Shown here: in pieces, positions 27,270-34,129 of the stretch
Numbering within the stretch: position 1 is the first letter of the stretch
Layout: each line of letters begins with the position of its first letter
Assembly (NCBI GenBank): GCA_035400705.1
Contig: DAOMZV010000007.1
Location: 1 to 34,129, forward strand
Reading direction: 5' to 3'
Length of the DNA stretch: 34,129 bases
Source of the DNA: GWC2-40-17 sp035400705
GTDB taxonomy: Bacteria > Patescibacteriota > Patescibacteriia > Magasanikbacterales > UBA10003
The notes under the pieces: model-generated
Seen by the model: the letters and a program-made list of their open reading frames with translations, nothing else
Databases searched by the model: none
Told to the model about the DNA's origin: nothing
Program-made: the position numbers and the translations under genes

Positions 27270-28571
27270 ATGAAGTTTCAGATAATTACTTATGGTTGCC
27301 AGATGAATAAAAGCGATTCGGAAAGAATTGCCGGTTTTTTAATTGGCTTGGGTTGGCAGGAAACAGGGGTCCCCAGTGAAGCCGATTTGATAATTTTAAA
27401 TACCTGCAGCGTTCGTCAAAGCGCAGAAAATCGGGTGTTTGGTGAAGTTAATAATTTAGTAGAGTTAAAAAAAACTAATCCTCATTTGGTTATTGCGGTT
27501 ACTGGTTGTATGCCCGGTCGAGATAAAAATAATCAGTTGCGTCGGAAGTTACCCGGGGTGGATTTATTTTTTCCTATTATAGAAATTATTCGTTTGCCAG
27601 AAATGCTTAATCAGCTAGGTTTGAAAGCATCGCCCCACAAGTCCCTAAATAATTATTTAGATTGTCCACCGCAATACGCTAATAATTTTCAAGCCTATAT
27701 TCCCATCCAAACAGGCTGTAATAATTTTTGTACTTATTGTGTCGTACCTTATAGTCGTGGGCGAGAAAAAAATCGGCCGCTTCAAAGTATTATTGAGGAA
27801 GTTAAAGATTTGGCTGGTCGAGGATATTTGGAAGTTACTTTGTTGGGCCAAACTATTAATAGTTATCAAGCTCCTGACTCTGAAAATTTTTCCGTTGCCA
27901 ATCCTTTTAAAAATCATTTTGCCGCCTTGCTTTGGGAATTAAATCAGATAGAGGGAATCAGATGGATCCATTATACTGCAGCCGATCCTCAGTATATGGT
28001 TCCAGAAGTGATTGAATCTTTGGCCTTACCGAAACAAGTTAATTATCTCCATTTGCCTGTTCAAGCTGGCAGTAACGCCGTTTTGGTCAAAATGAATCGC
28101 AAATATACTCGAGAAAAATATTTAGAAATTATCAATCAAGTTAAACAAGTCCGTCCGGGAATTGCTTTAGGCACTGATATTATTGTGGGTTTTCCTGGTG
28201 AAACCACAGCTGATTTTGAACAAACAGTTGATTTGTATCGTCAAGCGGATTTTGATATCTCTTATAACGCTAAGTACAGCCCACGTTCCGGCACGCCGGC
28301 CTTTCGTTTAAAAGACGATGTTGGTTTAGAGGAGAAAAACCGACGTTGGTGGGTGTTGCAAAATTTAATGGAAGAAATTGTCGCCAGAAAAAATAAAATT
28401 TATGCTAATCAGGAGGTAGAAGTATTAGTGGAACGCTGCGAAAAAAATTGGTGTTCTGGTCATACTCATGAAATGAAGTTTGCGCAATTAACTGGTGGCA
28501 AAAATTTGATAGGAAAAATAATAAAAATGAAAGTCCAAGAAGCTAGTACTTGGGTCTTGCGAGGCAAATAA
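27270..28571 (+). CDS. miaB: tRNA-2-methylthio-N6-dimethylallyladenosine synthase MiaB
   Basis: The protein has 433 residues. The N-terminal methylthiotransferase domain has Cys10 ('TYGCQMN'), Cys46 ('NTCSVR') and Cys80 ('TGCMPG'), which hold the second Fe-S cluster. The radical-SAM domain has Cys150-x3-Cys154-x2-Cys157 ('GCNNFCTYCVVPYSRGRE'). 'HLPVQAGSNAVLVKMNRKYT' and 'GTDIIVGFPGET' are strong MiaB signatures, distinguishing it from RimO and MtaB. A C-terminal TRAM-like part ends the protein. It adds the methylthio group at position 37 of tRNAs that read UNN codons, acting on the i6A37 made by MiaA. It is followed by miaA one base after its stop, so the two steps are encoded together. Confidence 0.95.
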   Translation: MKFQIITYGCQMNKSDSERIAGFLIGLGWQETGVPSEADLIILNTCSVRQSAENRVFGEVNNLVELKKTNPHLVIAVTGCMPGRDKNNQLRRKLPGVDLFFPIIEIIRLPEMLNQLGLKASPHKSLNNYLDCPPQYANNFQAYIPIQTGCNNFCTYCVVPYSRGREKNRPLQSIIEEVKDLAGRGYLEVTLLGQTINSYQAPDSENFSVANPFKNHFAALLWELNQIEGIRWIHYTAADPQYMVPEVIESLALPKQVNYLHLPVQAGSNAVLVKMNRKYTREKYLEIINQVKQVRPGIALGTDIIVGFPGETTADFEQTVDLYRQADFDISYNAKYSPRSGTPAFRLKDDVGLEEKNRRWWVLQNLMEEIVARKNKIYANQEVEVLVERCEKNWCSGHTHEMKFAQLTGGKNLIGKIIKMKVQEASTWVLRGK

Positions 28572-28572
28572 A

Positions 28573-29511
28573 ATGTCTAAAACCATACCTAAAATTATTA
28601 CGATTGTCGGTCCAACTGCTTCGGGCAAAACTGCCCTGAGTATTGTTTTAGCACAAAAATTTTCTGGAGAGATAATTTCCGTTGATTCACGGCAAATTTA
28701 TAAAGACATGGATATTGGTACAGCTAAAATAGAAGGGGAGACAAAAGTTGATGAAAATGGTCAGGTTTATGTTTTAGCCGAAGGTATACCGCATTACGGT
28801 TTAGATCTAATTGATTCCAGTGAAATTTTTTCTGTCGCAGAATTTAAAGATTACACCTTAAAAAGGATAGCCGAAATTTTGCAAAGAGGTCATGTGCCGT
28901 TTTTGGTTGGCGGTACCGGTTTCTATACTCAGGCGATTGTGGAAAATCTTTTGATTCCTCAATTGGCGCCGAACTTAGCCTTGCGGGAAAAATTAGAAAA
29001 AAAAGATCTTGCAGAATTAGTTAATCAACTAAAAGAACTTGATGCTGTTTCGGCTGATAAAATTGATTTAAAAAATAAGCGTCGTGTTGCTAGAGCTTTG
29101 GAAGTGGTTTTAAGCACTGGCAAATCTTTTGCAGGTAATTGGCAAAAAGGAGAAAAACAATTTGAAGTTTTATCTCTTGGCATTACTCAACCACGAGAAA
29201 TTTTGTACCAAAGAATTGATGATCGGGTAGAAGAGCAAATAAAACAAGGACTAATAGAAGAAACCAAAAAGATAGTGGAGAAGTGGCATAAATGGTCGCT
29301 GCCGTCTATGACAGGTATTGGTTATAAAGAAATTGGTATGTTTTTGCGCGGCGAGGTTTCTTTAGAGCGAGCCAAAGAATTGATTAAATTTCGTACTCAC
29401 GATTATGCCCGTCGGCAGCTGACTTGGTTTAAGAAGGATAAAAATATTCATTGGGTTACAGAGCAATTTGCAGCGGAAAAGTTAGTACAAAATTTTTTAA
29501 AAAATCGCTAG
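28573..29511 (+). CDS. miaA: tRNA dimethylallyltransferase MiaA
   Basis: The protein has 312 residues. P-loop 'VGPTASGKTAL' (12-22), 'SVDSRQIYKDMDIGTAK' (the tRNA-contact and substrate region), 'PHYGLDLIDSSEIFSVAEF', 'LVGGTGFYTQAIVENL', and 'SMTGIGYKEIGMFLRGE' with a final 'YARRQLTWFKKDKNIHWV' mark MiaA throughout. It transfers a dimethylallyl group to A37 of tRNAs, which MiaB then thiolates and methylates. The lid region has a short insertion with 'VDENGQVYVLAEGI' after 'GTAKIEGE'. Its start is 1 nt after the miaB stop, and its TAG stop lies inside the left arm of the bidirectional terminator shared with uvrC. Confidence 0.96.
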   Translation: MSKTIPKIITIVGPTASGKTALSIVLAQKFSGEIISVDSRQIYKDMDIGTAKIEGETKVDENGQVYVLAEGIPHYGLDLIDSSEIFSVAEFKDYTLKRIAEILQRGHVPFLVGGTGFYTQAIVENLLIPQLAPNLALREKLEKKDLAELVNQLKELDAVSADKIDLKNKRRVARALEVVLSTGKSFAGNWQKGEKQFEVLSLGITQPREILYQRIDDRVEEQIKQGLIEETKKIVEKWHKWSLPSMTGIGYKEIGMFLRGEVSLERAKELIKFRTHDYARRQLTWFKKDKNIHWVTEQFAAEKLVQNFLKNR

Positions 29512-29527
29512 TTATCTAGCGATTTTT
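29500..29527 (+). terminator. Bidirectional terminator holding the stop codons of miaA and uvrC
   Basis: AAAAATCGCTAG (29500-29511), loop TTAT, CTAGCGATTTTT (29516-29527): a perfect 12-bp stem. The TAG of miaA is the last three bases of the left arm and the TAA of uvrC (minus strand, 29512-29514) is in the loop. Confidence 0.85.
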
Positions 29528-30738
29528 CTTTTGCTTCTTTGAAATTGGATTGCAAAACGATGAGCCTCGTCACGCACTTGAATAAGTAAATTTTTGTTTT
29601 TTTGAACCCAATTTTTTTGGACGGAAGTTAGATTTTTATAGAAAAAATCGTTTCTTTTTCTTTCTGGACCCTTGGCAATACTAATAAGAGGTAAGCTAAT
29701 TTTTTCTTGCTGTAAAATTTGTTGGATGGCATTAATTTGCGGTAAACCACCATCAATTAACAAGTAATCTGGCAAGGGCCACTCGGAGTGTTGGAAGCGT
29801 CTAGTTAAAACTTCTTTTAAACAATCAACATCACTTTGGCCGATTACTTTTTTAATGTTAAATTTTTTATATTGATTTTTTATCGGACCACTTTCGTCAA
29901 AAACCACCAAGCTGCCTACTTGCCCGGTTGCGCCTAGATTGGAAATATCATAGCCTTCAATAATCATTTGTTTTTTATTTAGATTGATAGTGTCCAAAAT
30001 AAAACTTTTATTCAGTAGGGCTGCGTCTTGAATTGTTTTTAAATTTTTAATTTGATTGCGTAATCTGGCAGCTTCTTCAAAGTTTTGTTGGCGGCTGGCT
30101 GCTCGCATTAATTTTTCCTGTTGCTTTAATAATTGGGTTTTTTTGCCACTCAAAAATAGAATCAGGGGTTTGGTTACTTTATTTTTATAATCTAAAGGAC
30201 TGATTTGTCCAAGACAAACTCCTAAACATTGGTGAATTTGAAAATAAAAACACGGACGAGTTTGTCCTGTTTGGCAAGTGGAATATTGAAAAATTTTTCT
30301 TAAAATTTTTAAAGTCTCCCCGATTTTAAGTTGGGGATAAGGACCAAAAAATTTTTTATATTTTTTGGTAAGAGTTTGATTGATAATTTCATGCTCACGT
30401 AAATTTTCCAAACGAGGAAATTTTTCTTGAGTGAGAGCTAAATAATTCCAGCTTTTATCGTCACGCCATTTAACATTATAAATAGGTTGGAATTTTTTAA
30501 TATAGCTACCTTCTAAGATAATCGCTTCTAAAACCGAATCAGTAGTAATCCATTTAATATTTTTTACTTCGCCGAGCATTTCTTCAATTGGTCGAGAAGT
30601 TTTTGGTCCTTGCCAATAACTTTTAACACGGTTTTTTAAAGAGGTGGCCTTACCAACATAAATCAGCTCTTTTTTTTGGTTATAAAAGAGATAGATACCA
30701 GGATTATCGGGTAGATTTTGGAGTTTGAGGCTGATCAT
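29512..30738 (-). CDS. uvrC: UvrABC system protein C, short form without helix-hairpin-helix domain
   Basis: The protein has 408 residues; E. coli UvrC has about 610. GIY-YIG nuclease: 'NPGIYLFYNQKKELIYVGKA' (12-31). Cys155, 163, 171 and 175 match the spacing of the Fe-S cluster cysteines. The UVR motif that contacts UvrB is 'NFEEAARLRNQIKNL' (219-233). The RNase-H-like 5' nuclease has Asp264 ('EGYDISNLGA'), Asp329 ('LLIDGG') and His393 ('RDEAHRFA'). The protein stops 15 residues later, so the tandem HhH DNA-binding domain is absent. The end is natural: the stop lies inside a bidirectional terminator with no coding remnant after it. It makes both incisions with UvrA and UvrB. It is 4 nt after uvrA in the same operon; uvrB is not in the window. 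Confidence 0.93.
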   Translation of the reverse strand: MISLKLQNLPDNPGIYLFYNQKKELIYVGKATSLKNRVKSYWQGPKTSRPIEEMLGEVKNIKWITTDSVLEAIILEGSYIKKFQPIYNVKWRDDKSWNYLALTQEKFPRLENLREHEIINQTLTKKYKKFFGPYPQLKIGETLKILRKIFQYSTCQTGQTRPCFYFQIHQCLGVCLGQISPLDYKNKVTKPLILFLSGKKTQLLKQQEKLMRAASRQQNFEEAARLRNQIKNLKTIQDAALLNKSFILDTINLNKKQMIIEGYDISNLGATGQVGSLVVFDESGPIKNQYKKFNIKKVIGQSDVDCLKEVLTRRFQHSEWPLPDYLLIDGGLPQINAIQQILQQEKISLPLISIAKGPERKRNDFFYKNLTSVQKNWVQKNKNLLIQVRDEAHRFAIQFQRSKRKIAR

Positions 30739-30742
30739 AATT

Positions 30743-33400
30743 TTATTTTAACACTCTTTTTAAATATTGGCCCGTGTAACTGCCCGCAGTTCGGGCTACT
30801 TCTTCTGGCGTGCCTTGGGCGATTATTTCTCCTCCCTTGTCTCCACCTTCTGGCCCCAAATCAATAAGCCAGTCGGCACATTTAATCACATCTAGGTTGT
30901 GTTCAATAACCATTACCGTATTACCTTGGCTGGTTAAACGTTGTAAGACCTCTAATAATTTTTTGACATCCTCATAGTGTAAACCGGTAGTTGGCTCATC
31001 GAGTAGATAAAGAGTTTTAGTGGTGCCACGTTTAGCCAATTCTTTGGAAAGTTTGATGCGTTGAGCTTCTCCTCCCGAAAGGGTGGAAGCTGATTGGCCC
31101 AGAGTTAAATAATCCAAACCAACTTCATTTAAAATTTTCAATTTGTCATAAATAGAAGGAATATCGCGAAAAAAAATCTCAGCTTCGGCAATAGTCATTT
31201 CTAAAATATCGGCAATATTTTTTTCGTTGTAATGAATTTGTAGAGTTTCATTATTAAATCTCTTACCCTTACAAACATCACAAACAATTTCTACACTCGG
31301 TAAAAAATGCATTTCAATTTCCAGCACCCCCTTACCTTCGCAGTTTTCGCAACGCCCACCAATATTGCGGCGGCTACCGGCTTCTGGAGGAGTGGCTGGG
31401 ACATTAAAACTAAAACGGCTAGGTCCAAAACCGCGCATTTTGGCTTCGGGGGTGGCGGCAAAAAGTTCTCGGATTTCATCAAAGGCCTTGGTATAGGTTG
31501 CTGGGTTAGAACGAGAAGTCCGGCCAATGGGCGACTGGTCAATCACGATAATTCTATCTAAATATTCAGTTCCGTTAATCGAAGAAAAGTTATCCAGTTT
31601 TTTAAAACCATAAAGTTTGGAGGCAACCGCCTGATGAATAATGTCATGCATCAGGGTAGATTTACCAGATCCAGATACTCCAGTTAAACAAACAAGCCGG
31701 CGCAGGGGTATTTCTAGGCTAAGATTTTTTAAATTGTGTTCCTTGGCTCCCTTAATTTTAAGCTGAGGCGAACCTTTATCAACTTGGCGTCTATTTTTGG
31801 GGGTGGGAATTTTAATTTCTCCTCGTAAGTATTGTCCGGTTAGAGATTTTTGGGCATCACCAATAATTAGGCAATCATCTTTTTTGGTTTGATTACCTTT
31901 TTTACCACTGAGTAATAAATCAGTTGGCCCAGAAAATATAATTTGGCCGCCATTTTTGCCGGCTTCTGGGCCAATATCCACCATCCAATCACTGGCTAAA
32001 ATTGTGTCTTCATCATGCTCTACTACAATAATACTGTTGCCGATATCGCATAAATTGCGCAAAGTATTAACTAATTGTTCGTTGTCTTTTTGATGTAAAC
32101 CAATCGTGGGTTCGTCTAAAACATAAAGTGCACCCACTAAACGGGTACCGATCTGGGAAGCTAAACGAATTCTTTGGGCTTCTCCGCCAGACAAAGTTCC
32201 TGCTCGACGATTTAAAGTTAGATAATGTAAACCGACATTAAACATAAAATCTAGACGATTCTGAATTTCTTTTAAAACCGCGCCACAAATTTCTTGGGCT
32301 GCTGGCGGTAATTGGTCAGATAGGTTAGCAAAAAAGGTTTTGGCTTCAGCAATGGTTAGGTTAGTTATTTCCCAAATATTTTTTTTCAAAAGTTTGACAT
32401 TGAGAGCATTATTGTTAAGTCTTTTGCCTTGGCAATCAGGACAAATTTTTTCACTGTATAAATTTTCAGTTCCCAAACCAGTACAAGCCGGGCAGTAACC
32501 ATAAGGACTGTTGAAACTGAATAAACGAGGTTCAATTTCTGGAAAGCTATAGCCATCTTGAGGGCAAGAATAAAGTGTACTGTAAGTTTCCTCGGTTTTA
32601 TCAGGAAAAATTATAGTAACAAGACCGTTAGATAGCTCTACGGCTTTTTCAATAGCTTCGCTGAGACGTCGTTCCGATTCCTTATCTTCAATTTGATATT
32701 TTCCCAATTCACTTTTAACCTGTTTCATCTTAGTTTGCATGGGAATTCGATCCATGATTATCTCAATGGTATGTTTTTGATTTTTATCAATAATGATTTG
32801 TTCTCGCAACGATTTTATTTGATTATCAATTCTCGCCTCTAAATAACCCGAATTATATAAGTCATAAAGCATTTGATAATATTCGCCTTTACGACCACGG
32901 ACCACAGGGGTGAGAACTGTCAATTCCAAAAAATTCCTCGCACTGTTCGAATTTTTTTTGAGGACTTCAATTTTTTTATGAATGTGACGATTAATTTCGT
33001 CGGTAGTCATTTTTTCAATTTTACCGCCACAAACGGGACAAAAAGGTTGGCCAACTCTAGCAAACAAGACTCTTAAATAGTCGTAAATTTCAGTAATAGT
33101 CGCCACAATAGAACGGGGGTTGGCACTATGAGCTTTTTGATCAATAGAAATAGCTGGAGAGAGACCTTCAATTTCATCAACATCGGGTTTTTGCATTCCG
33201 CCTAAAAATTGCCTAGCATAAGAAGACAGGGATTCGATATAGCGGCGTTGCCCTTCGGCAAAAATTGTATCAAAAGCCAAAGATGATTTTCCTGAACCGG
33301 ACAGACCGGTAAAAACCACCATTTTGTTTCGAGGAATTTCCAAATTAACATTTTTTAAATTGTGTTCTCGGGCTCCTTTTATAGTAATTTTGTCTTGCAT
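30743..33400 (-). CDS. uvrA: UvrABC system protein A
   Basis: The protein has 885 residues, slightly shorter than the usual 930-970. It has two ABC modules: Walker A 'GLSGSGKS' (32-39) and 'GVSGSGKST', and signature motifs 'LSGGEAQRIRLASQIG' and 'LSGGEAQRIKLSKELAKRG'. An extra Cys pair, 'FCPVCGGKIEKMTT', occurs early. The first zinc module has 'SCPQDGYSFPEIEPRLFSFN' followed by 'YCPACTGLG'; the second Cys of its first pair is Asp. The C-terminal zinc finger is complete ('GRCENCEGKG...EIVCDVCKGKRF'). As a dimer it finds bulky DNA lesions and loads UvrB. It is first in an operon with uvrC. A stable hairpin (33415-33441) sits in its leader. No clear promoter was found; TTGACA (33489-33494) with a weak TACCTT box is the best candidate. 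Confidence 0.96.
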   Translation of the reverse strand: MQDKITIKGAREHNLKNVNLEIPRNKMVVFTGLSGSGKSSLAFDTIFAEGQRRYIESLSSYARQFLGGMQKPDVDEIEGLSPAISIDQKAHSANPRSIVATITEIYDYLRVLFARVGQPFCPVCGGKIEKMTTDEINRHIHKKIEVLKKNSNSARNFLELTVLTPVVRGRKGEYYQMLYDLYNSGYLEARIDNQIKSLREQIIIDKNQKHTIEIIMDRIPMQTKMKQVKSELGKYQIEDKESERRLSEAIEKAVELSNGLVTIIFPDKTEETYSTLYSCPQDGYSFPEIEPRLFSFNSPYGYCPACTGLGTENLYSEKICPDCQGKRLNNNALNVKLLKKNIWEITNLTIAEAKTFFANLSDQLPPAAQEICGAVLKEIQNRLDFMFNVGLHYLTLNRRAGTLSGGEAQRIRLASQIGTRLVGALYVLDEPTIGLHQKDNEQLVNTLRNLCDIGNSIIVVEHDEDTILASDWMVDIGPEAGKNGGQIIFSGPTDLLLSGKKGNQTKKDDCLIIGDAQKSLTGQYLRGEIKIPTPKNRRQVDKGSPQLKIKGAKEHNLKNLSLEIPLRRLVCLTGVSGSGKSTLMHDIIHQAVASKLYGFKKLDNFSSINGTEYLDRIIVIDQSPIGRTSRSNPATYTKAFDEIRELFAATPEAKMRGFGPSRFSFNVPATPPEAGSRRNIGGRCENCEGKGVLEIEMHFLPSVEIVCDVCKGKRFNNETLQIHYNEKNIADILEMTIAEAEIFFRDIPSIYDKLKILNEVGLDYLTLGQSASTLSGGEAQRIKLSKELAKRGTTKTLYLLDEPTTGLHYEDVKKLLEVLQRLTSQGNTVMVIEHNLDVIKCADWLIDLGPEGGDKGGEIIAQGTPEEVARTAGSYTGQYLKRVLK

Positions 33401-33414
33401 AATAAGCGCAAAAT

Positions 33415-33441
33415 CCCCGCTAGGGCTTTGCTCTAGGGGGG
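33415..33441 (-). other. Stable hairpin in the uvrA leader
   Basis: CCCC (33415-33418) pairs with GGGG (33438-33441); after a G/G mismatch CTAG (33420-33423) pairs with CTAG (33433-33436); then a G-T pair, a GC/GC pair and a TTT loop. On the minus strand it ends 14 nt before ATG 33400 and is followed by ATTTTG. It could be a weak attenuator or translational control element. Confidence 0.4.
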
Positions 33442-33473
33442 TGATAGAAAATTAGATTTGCTTTTAAGGTATC

Positions 33474-33508
33474 AAAAAAGAGGCCGTTTGTCAATTTGCC
33501 TCTTTTTT
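33474..33508 (-). terminator. Terminator of the phosphatidyltransferase gene
   Basis: AAAAAAGAGGC (33474-33484) and GCCTCTTTTTT (33498-33508) form a perfect 11-bp stem with a 13-nt loop, 3 nt after the stop codon on the minus strand. It ends in T's on either strand. A TTGACA in its loop (minus strand) may serve as the -35 box for uvrA. Confidence 0.8.
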
Positions 33509-33511
33509 ATT

Positions 33512-34129
33512 TTATAAACCATGGGTAAAAAGACTGACCAAGGCAAAACCAATAACTAAACCAAAAAGGCCCGAAGCTATAGTTAGAAGAACAGGATAAT
33601 TAAGAAGTAACCCAAGTAAAATTAAGAAAATAGCAACCACTTGTAAGACCATTTTTATTTTTCCCCACAAATTGGCCATTTTTACTTTTTTGAATTTATG
33701 TTTGTAAACCAAGGCGCTAATTACAAAAATAATTTCGATTCCAATAATAATTATACCCAGCCAAGGATTTAAAAAACGAAACACTAAAATTAGGACCATG
33801 GAACCAACTAAAATTTTGTCAGCCAGAGGATCAAATAGCATGCCAAATTTAGTAATTTTATTTTGGGTTCTAGCTAAAGAACCATCTAAAGCATCAGAAA
33901 AAGCTAACAGTAAAAAAGCGGCAATTCCTAAAATGTAGCTTTCTTTATAAGTTAACCAAAAGACTAGGGGGGTGGTTAACAAGCGGAAAATAGAAATCTG
34001 ATTTGGAGTAATGCTGGGCGGCAAAAGTTTAAGAAAACTTTTAGCTAAGATTTTATCATGCAAATTTATTTTGTCAGCTGGAAGAAAAGTAAAAAGTTCT
34101 TTTTTTTCTTCTAACCAACGTTGTCGCCA
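33512..34129 (-). CDS. CDP-alcohol phosphatidyltransferase family protein (PgsA-like), N-terminus beyond the window
   Basis: The family signature is perfect: D-x2-D-G-x2-A-R-x8-G-x3-D-x3-D in 'SDALDGSLART', then 'GMLFDPLADKI'. Several helices follow. The enzyme swaps the CMP of a CDP-diacylglycerol (or CDP-alcohol) for an alcohol inside the membrane, as in phosphatidylglycerophosphate synthase. The frame stays open from the usual start region to the right edge (34129) with no ATG: the codons upstream of a TTG at 34063 read '...ELFTFLPADKIN' and continue, so at least 22 residues precede the conserved 'LHDKILAKSFLKLLPPSITP' and the real start is outside. It may be a long N-terminal extension or a fusion. 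Specific substrate (glycerol-3-phosphate versus another alcohol) is not decidable. Confidence 0.85.
   Translation of the reverse strand, partial: WRQRWLEEKKELFTFLPADKINLHDKILAKSFLKLLPPSITPNQISIFRLLTTPLVFWLTYKESYILGIAAFLLLAFSDALDGSLARTQNKITKFGMLFDPLADKILVGSMVLILVFRFLNPWLGIIIIGIEIIFVISALVYKHKFKKVKMANLWGKIKMVLQVVAIFLILLGLLLNYPVLLTIASGLFGLVIGFALVSLFTHGL

Noticed and set aside
29512..29600. Frameshift at the end of uvrC
   Set aside because: The stop is within a perfect bidirectional terminator and no HhH-coding remnant exists beyond it in any frame.
30743..33400. Defective zinc module in UvrA (CPQD instead of CPxC)
   Set aside because: The rest of the module and all ATPase motifs are intact, and I believe this position varies in other UvrA proteins, so it is noted as variation, not damage.
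1..34129. Alternative genetic code (UGA read as Gly or Trp, as in some CPR lineages)
   Set aside because: Conserved Trp positions use TGG, conserved genes (gyrA, ftsH, uvrA, miaB) contain no in-frame TGA, and at least one gene ends with TGA.

Overview
The window looks like a chromosomal segment of an AT-rich member of the Patescibacteria (Candidate Phyla Radiation), read with the standard bacterial code: TGG is used for Trp and TGA as a stop. The reasons are a tandem family of short signal-peptide-plus-two-helix 'T4SS pilin'-type proteins, a COG2220-type beta-lactamase-fold protein next to gyrA, an orphan PilB-type ATPase beside a baseplate-J-like surface protein, a short UvrC without a helix-hairpin-helix tail, and very few Shine-Dalgarno sequences. 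Placement below the CPR level is not possible from sequence reading alone.

Layout. Positions 1-347 hold the C-terminal end of an extracellular solute-binding protein. Positions 331-4645 hold nine consecutive pilin-like genes on the plus strand, split by a structured intergenic region (2370-2530) after the fourth. A three-gene minus-strand glycosylation cassette (8453-4619) converges on the array and overlaps its last gene: two large GT-C-like membrane proteins and a family-2 glycosyltransferase. tRNA-His (GTG) follows at 8527-8601. Next, reading on the minus strand, are a PP-loop protein that resembles MurL-type epimerases and two D-Ala-D-Ala-ligase-like ATP-grasp enzymes (12100-8614). Their leader holds a promoter, a possible 31-codon ORF and a terminator hairpin. 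tRNA-Arg (TCT), a Xer-type recombinase and a small SET-domain protein follow. The gyrA operon (17512-13934) contains a beta-lactamase-fold protein that has lost its metal ligands, a small bitopic membrane protein and gyrA.

On the plus strand from 17681 are an orphan gene, then the S1-domain protein (rpsA-like) behind a long structured leader, then ftsH, a polytopic membrane protein, a PilB/GspE-type ATPase and a baseplate-J-like membrane-anchored protein. A charged coiled-coil protein (minus) and a relatively GC-rich orphan gene (plus) are divergently transcribed from a symmetric promoter pair at 26681-26744. The window closes with miaB-miaA (tRNA i6A/ms2i6A modification), the convergent uvrA-uvrC operon (nucleotide excision repair), and a CDP-alcohol phosphatidyltransferase that runs off the right edge.

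Themes. Cell-envelope and surface functions dominate: pilins, glycosyl transfer, possible peptidoglycan precursor enzymes, secretion ATPase and phospholipid head-group transfer. These are interleaved with housekeeping information-processing genes. Promoters with near-consensus boxes and 17-bp spacers are easy to see, and several place the start codon 4-9 nt after the -10 box, which suggests leaderless mRNAs. Intrinsic terminators are clear and often bidirectional. No CRISPR array, insertion sequence or replication origin was seen. No gene-free stretch exceeds 300 bases.
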